21,205 bases of DNA from Chara braunii (Eukaryota > Streptophyta > Charophyceae > Charales > Characeae). Positions 16,790 through 21,205 of the stretch are shown here, piece after piece. Position 1 is the stretch's first letter, and every line of letters starts with the position of its first letter. Location of the stretch: positions 152,525 to 173,729 of the forward strand of contig BFEA01000663.1 in assembly GCA_003427395.1 (NCBI GenBank), read 5' to 3'. Under the pieces are notes generated by a model. It did not search any database. It had not been told where the DNA came from and worked only from the letters and a program-made list of their open reading frames with translations. Position numbers and translations under genes: made by a program.

Positions 16790-17600
16790 GGGACAGATTC
16801 GTAATTTTGTTTGGCTGAGGGCTAACCGAGAGGCCTACCTGTAAGGAAAATTCGTGAGGGACATATTTGTAAATATAGGAAATATGGACAGTACTAACTC
16901 AAATTTCCTACAGCTACCCTAACTGTGAGTAGCAGACCCGGGCTACCCCTAGCACAGACAGGCCCTATGGGCCTCCGCTGATAGACTGTCCTATAGCCTA
17001 TAGCCGGGTAGGGAGAGGCCCTAGAGGCCGGAACAGAAACGGTACCGGTCGGTCAGTCAGTCCAGTCTAGGTCGGTCTAGGCTAGTAGTAGAGTATAGAT
17101 AGGATGGGGACATCGGTCCTGGGCTTTTGGCAGTTGACACTTCGTGGTGGAAGTTGATGCGCACACGGTATCAGGTCGTGGTTGCTGATTCTGGTGGTGG
17201 AGACGGCGGACATAGCCAGACCTTCGGAGCGCTGACCAGACTGGGGTCAACGCTGTCCGCTCTGACTCTCTGGGAGTCAAAGCGGNCTGGGCTATNAGAG
17301 GTCTGATGNNTTGGAGCACGTGGTGCACTGCTGACCCTCCTCAGGAGTAGGGTCCCAGTGGCGATGCAGCCATAGCTGCATCTTCTTAGAGGATGTCATC
17401 GTCTGGACTTCATCTTCATCAGGGACTGTTGGCGCTGAGCTTCTTCTTCATCATCTGGGTGGCGATTGGCTCTAGGAGCTTGTTTCACTTTGGCGCAGGC
17501 CACTGAGTTGGATGTCAGGGAGGCGCTACCCCTCTGAGGGAAGCGCAACATTATTCTGAGGTTATTCAGTAAAAACGATGCTCCGAGTTTAATAAACGGT
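16790..17600. other. Unassigned region between elements D and C
   Basis: Contains degenerate short repetition (CCTATAGCCTATAGCC near 16990; GGTCGGTCAGTCAGTCCAGTC and TCTAGGTCGGTCTAGGCTAG near 17047-17084) and N bases at 17286, 17296 and 17309-17310. CGGTATCAGGTC at 17166-17177 resembles a primer-binding site at 9 of 12 positions and follows a CA, so the leader of element C may begin here. No matching LTR could be proven. The minus-strand open frame 17077-17328 contains undefined residues and no motif. Confidence 0.4.
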
Positions 17601-17630
17601 TGTAATACTGTGTTTGAATTGTCATCTCTT

Positions 17631-18155
17631 CAGGAACCTTCTGAAGGAAGGAGGAGACCCTCTTCCAGGGGATAGCGCAGGAAGAAGGGTGCTCTATTGG
17701 CCGCTGATGAAGGTTCTGATTTTGATGCATCTCGGCGTGGTAGTCCTCCATCTGAGACTGCATCAGTATCAGCAGTTGAGCCAGCCGTTCTTGCCCTAGC
17801 CGAGAACCTTGCTGCCATGTTCAAAGGAAAAATGGGCAACAACAGCAGCAAGGGTTCAGCCCGTCAGAAAGGGAAAGGGAAGGGACATGCCTCTTCCCCT
17901 CAGGCCCAGAGAGCTAACTTACCACGAGACGTCCATTGGCCAGTCAACCCCATGGATCCTTCCACCCTTCCCTGGAGAGCGCTCAGGATCCAGGAAGGGC
18001 AATGGCAGAAGAGGAAGGAGCGTGAGGTTTGTTTTCGCTGCGAGGGGGACCACTTTCTGAAAGACTGTCCCCATATGCCTCGCAAGCCTGGATCTAGTTC
18101 AAAAACTAGACAAACAGAGGGAAGTGGAGTTAGCAGCTCCCTCCACTTGTGTTGA
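17631..18155 (+). pseudogene. Gag C-terminal part with zinc knuckle, element C
   Basis: The frame reads EPSEGRRRPSSRG, a TAG at 17673, then on through LAADEGSDFDASRRGSPPSE, a short helical segment (AVLALAENLAAMFKGK), a basic Lys/Gly/Ser linker and a zinc knuckle CFRCEGDHFLKDC near 18030-18068. Spacing is CX2CX3HX4C, one residue shorter than in A and B. A large capsid domain was not seen upstream, so either it was lost or this is only the 3' part of gag. After 18155 the frame shifts into an acidic stretch (VDSDSDESDSASTLTHS, frame of pol). Confidence 0.75.
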
Positions 18156-18897
18156 TTCAGATTCTGATGAGTCTGACTCTGCATCTACCCTCACTCACTC
18201 TGTTGGAGTTGTTGAGTCAGGATCCTTCACTTATGTGGACCCTGACCTGGATGAGACGTGGCAGGCTGATGACCGTCAAACTTTTGCTGATCTTTTCCTG
18301 TCTTTGTAGGAAAAAAAGAAGCATAAATCAGACCTCATCTTGTTGCGACCCTCCATCTTGGGAGCCAGAATCAAAGGCCTACTAGACTGTGGGGCTACGA
18401 GGAACTTCATCTCTCCCAAGGTTGTCATCAAGCTGCATTTGGATGGGAGATTAGTGAAGTTGCAGCAGCCACTGGAAGTCCGTATAGGGGACTCTTCCAC
18501 AGTTAGGATTACTACTGCTGTCAAGAACCTACCGGTTATCTTTGACAAGCAGGAGAAGGTCAGGCAGCGCCTGAACTTCTATGTTTTCCCCAATGTGCCT
18601 TTTGATCTTGTGTTCTCCATGCAGTGGCTTGAGGCCACTAACCCTAGGATTGACTGGCAGACCCCCAGGGTAGAGCTCCCTGACTGTAGAGGGGACTATC
18701 AGCCTTGTGTGTTGGCTGATGAGTACCATCCAGTCAGCAGTTGTTATTGTCTGAGAGCACATGAGTTTTTGCAGCTCTCTCACCAGACTGCCCACACACG
18801 TCTGTTTGTCGCATATGTGAAACAAACTGGTGTGGATGTTGCTCCTTGTCCCTCACCGATTCAACAGGTTTTGGACCGGTATCCAGACCTGATGTAG
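18124..18897 (+). pseudogene. Acidic linker and aspartic protease, element C
   Basis: The pol frame begins in an Asp/Ser/Glu-rich linker that ends at TAG 18307-18309 and continues in phase into the protease: RPSILGARIKGLLDCGATRN, FISPKVVIKLHLDG, then FPNVPFDLVFSMQWLEATNP. The catalytic motif at 18385-18393 reads Asp-Cys-Gly in place of Asp-Ser-Gly or Asp-Thr-Gly. The C-terminal segment is similar to those of A and B but has VFSMQWL where ILGMDWL is usual. A TAG at 18895 separates it from RT, in phase. Confidence 0.85.
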
Positions 18898-20376
18898 GAC
18901 CCTACTGAACTTGTCCATAGGCAGACCCAGCATAGGTTTGAGCTCCTGCCAGGTGCGGTCCCTCCCAACGACCGTATCTACAGGATGTCACCTGCTGAAC
19001 TCGATGAGCTCAGGAGACAACTTGAGACCCTGACCAGCAAGGGTTGGATCAGACCTAGCACATCTGAATTTGGGGCTCCAGTTCTCTTTGTTCCAAAGGG
19101 AAATGGAGAATTCAGGATGTGCGTCGACTACAAGGGTCTCAATAAGATCACTAGAAAGTCTACAGAACCCCTTCCTAGGATTGCTAATCTGCTGGACATG
19201 GTGCAGGGCTGCACAATTTTCAGCAAGATCGATCTCAAATCTGGCTACCACCAGATTGAGATGGTTGAAGGTGATGTCCACAAGACTTCCTTCAAGACCA
19301 GATACGGTACGTATGAGTATCTGGTCATGCCTTTCGGTCTTTGCAATGCCCCTGGCACATTCCAGACAGAGAAGCATCGCATACTCAGGCCTTACCTGGA
19401 CAGGTTTATAGTTGTATACCTGGATGATATCCTGGTATTCGGTCGATCTGTAGAGGAGCATGCGCAACATCTGGCTCTGGTTCTCCAGGCACTACATGGG
19501 GCCCTGTATAAGATCAACAAAGAAAAGTCCTCCTTTGGAGTGACTTCTGTGACTTGTCTGGGACATGTAATCTCTGGGGAAGGGCTGGCTCCTGAAGCAA
19601 TTAAGGTTGTTGCGATTCAGGACTGGCCACAACCTACCACAATGCGTGATGTCTGGTCATTCTTGGGCCTTGCTTCATACTACAGAAAGTTCGTCAAGAA
19701 CTTTTCTGCTATTGCTGCACCCCTGACTGACCTTACAAAGAAAGACACCCACTTTCTTTGGACATCAGACTGTCAGCAAGCTTTTACACGCCTCAAGGAG
19801 GCCTTGATGCGTGCACCTGTTCTGAAGCTACCTGACCCTACCTTGCCCTTCATACTAACTACTGATGCTAGCCAGTATGGGGTTGGGGCAGTACTTCGGC
19901 AAGATGGTGGGCATGGTCTGCAGTCGGTTGAGTACATAAGTAAGAAGGTCAAAGTAAAGAAGTTGCAGGATTCCACGTACGAGAAAGAGTTGTATGCTCT
20001 AGTGTCAGCGCTAAAGCATTGGAAGCATTTCCTCATGGGCAGACACTTCCAGATCTATTCAGATCACTCCACCTTACAGTGGATGAAGACCCAAGGGGAA
20101 CTGAATGACAAGCTTGCGCGCTATATTGAGTTCATTGATTTGTTTGACTTTGAACTGAAACACAAGAAGGGCTGCTACAATCGCGAAGTAGACGCCCTTT
20201 CTCGTAGGCGTGACGCTCTCTCCCTGATCTCCTGCACTCATACTTTTGGGGAGAGCACCCGTCAGACCATCGCCCAGTTATTGCCAGAGGACCCGATTTT
20301 TGGCCCGATTGTCAAGAATCCACAGACTAGTCCTGCCTCTGAACCAGGATACATTCTGGTTTCATACCTGTTGTAA
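18898..20376 (+). pseudogene. Reverse transcriptase and RNase H of element C
   Basis: Open for 463 codons from Met-18985. RT blocks are complete: [63 protein letters not shown] and the catalytic YLDD at 19417-19428. The connection region (CLGHVIS, WSFLGLASYYRKFV) follows. RNase H shows all four acidic positions: TTDASQYGVG, YEKELYALVSALKHW, YSDHSTLQWM and VDALSRR. Apart from the protease-RT TAG and the terminal TAA at 20374 this section could still fold. Its role is conversion of element RNA into DNA. Confidence 0.95.
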
Positions 20377-20400
20377 ACCTGCAGCAGAGGAGAGGAACGT

Positions 20401-21205
20401 TTGTGCATCCCTCAGGACCACCAGCTGAGAACACTCATTATGCCTGAGTGTCATGATGCTCGCGACCACTTTGGGGCCTTAAAATCGTTGGCAGCCCTGT
20501 CGCAGCGGTTCTTCTGGCCAGAGATGAGGAAAAATTTGTTGCACTATGTTGAGACCTATGAGTTGTGCCAAAGGAATAAGGTCGTTCGGCGACCTCCCCT
20601 TGGCCTACTGCAGCCACTTCCCATCCCTGATACACCAGCACAGTCAATGGCTATTGATTTCACTGACCTAGGGAGGATCACTCCTCGCGGTATGCGTCAG
20701 GTCATGGTGTGTGTGGACATGTTCTCCAAGAACGCAGAGTTCATTCCTTTGCCAAAGGAAGCCAGAGTCCCGGCCGTGCAGGCGGTCTTTGCTGACAGGT
20801 GGGCATCATGGACCACCCACCTCCACTGCCAACGATAGAGATCCGCGTTTCTGCAACAATGCGTGGTAGTCCTATTGCAAGGACTACCTTCATTCTAGAC
20901 TGGATATGACATCTGGTCGTCATCCTGAAGCCAATGGGCAGGCTGAAGTGATGAACCAGATTCTTTTCCAGTTGTTGCATCCTGTGATCAGCCCTAATCA
21001 GCAGGATTGGGATCTCCATCTAGGACGGGCACAGCTAGTGTAAAATACGTATGTACACTCCTCCACAAGGTTCACCCCTTATCGATTGCACACGGGTCGT
21101 GAGCCACGATAGCCTCTCGATGACATCATCGATAAGGCTACCCCCAGACTGACTCCTGGGACTGCAGCGTTCACCAGACAGTACGAGAGGGATATCGAAC
21201 GAGCC
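20401..21205 (+). pseudogene. Integrase of element C (partial, broken)
   Basis: The N-terminal zinc-binding module is seen as HDARDHFG...FFWPEM, then YELCQ, where the usual CxxC has Tyr (20557-20559) for the first Cys. The catalytic core follows: AIDFTDL (first Asp), VCVDMFSKNAEFIPL, a frame change near 20800, NDRDPRF (second Asp, 20834-20848) and GRHPEANGQAEVMNQ (Glu). The DDE triad is present but spread over two frames with stops at 20867, 21041 and 21110. The sequence is still coding-like at the window end (FTRQYERDIERA), so the C-terminal domain lies outside. Confidence 0.88.

Larger units (their letters stand above)
15241..16790 (-). mobile_element. Element D: 3' end of a chromodomain-bearing Ty3/gypsy element
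   Basis: On the minus strand the order is integrase C-terminal region, chromodomain-like tail, stop, polypurine tract (16173-16163) and 3' LTR (16162-15241). Everything 5' of the integrase tail is missing; similarity fades at about 16790. The LTR is of the same family as B's LTR but clearly diverged from it, so B and D are probably separate insertions. Confidence 0.85.
17600..21205 (+). mobile_element. Element C: Ty3/gypsy retrotransposon, continues past the window
   Basis: Plus-strand order is gag with zinc knuckle, protease, RT, RNase H, then integrase to the last base. Damage: TAG at 17673-17675, frame change near 18135, TAG at 18307-18309 and 18895-18897, TAA at 20374-20376, frame change near 20800, TAG at 20867-20869, TAA at 21041-21043 and TAG at 21110-21112. 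It is the least decayed RT-RNase H block in the window (463 open codons). Protein sequence and zinc-knuckle spacing separate it from A and B. Confidence 0.9.

Noticed and set aside
1-21205. tRNA and rRNA genes
   Set aside because: No tRNA cloverleaf with A and B boxes and no rRNA segment was recognised on either strand; only the U6-like sequence was found.

Overview
The window looks like repeat-dominated nuclear DNA of a streptophyte with motile cells. A charophyte alga such as Chara, or another plant with flagellated sperm, would fit; I cannot name the species from sequence alone. Two things point this way. There is one convincing exon of a dynein heavy chain, a gene family that flowering plants lack, and a U6 snRNA-like sequence whose 3' half has the plant form. 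The rest is mostly decayed Ty3/gypsy LTR retrotransposons, microsatellites and minisatellites. No bacterial or organellar genes were seen.

Layout: bases 1-258 hold a GC-rich palindromic stretch and one copy of a 143-bp dispersed repeat (R2a). A minus-strand dynein heavy-chain exon follows at 350-502, with a possible tiny upstream exon at 606-650. Bases 651-4245 have no convincing gene. They hold a (CT)44 tract, a seven-unit 31-34-bp minisatellite and about 900 bp in which the 9-mer TGACGTGGC recurs in one orientation. Element A (+, about 4246-7282) is a Ty3/gypsy relic with coiled-coil pre-gag, gag, zinc knuckle, protease and a reverse transcriptase cut in mid-domain. It abuts element B (-, about 7279-13837), which reads 5' LTR, primer-binding site, leader, gag, zinc knuckle, protease, RT and RNase H, then stops at the start of integrase.

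Between 13838 and 15240 lie a second R2 copy, a long (TC)n tract, a GAA-rich tract, candidate micro-exons and a U6 snRNA-like sequence. The U6 copy ends at the exact base where the 3' LTR of element D begins. Element D (-, 15241 to about 16790) keeps only the integrase tail, a chromodomain-like tail, a polypurine tract and an LTR of the same family as B's. Element C (+, about 17600 to the window end) has gag, protease, RT, RNase H and integrase, and continues beyond the window.

All four elements carry stops and frameshifts, and none looks autonomous as read. The three visible protease active sites (A, B, C) each carry a different mutation. The assembly has N bases at 8158, 14441, 17286, 17296 and 17309-17310, so some breaks could be assembly artefacts.
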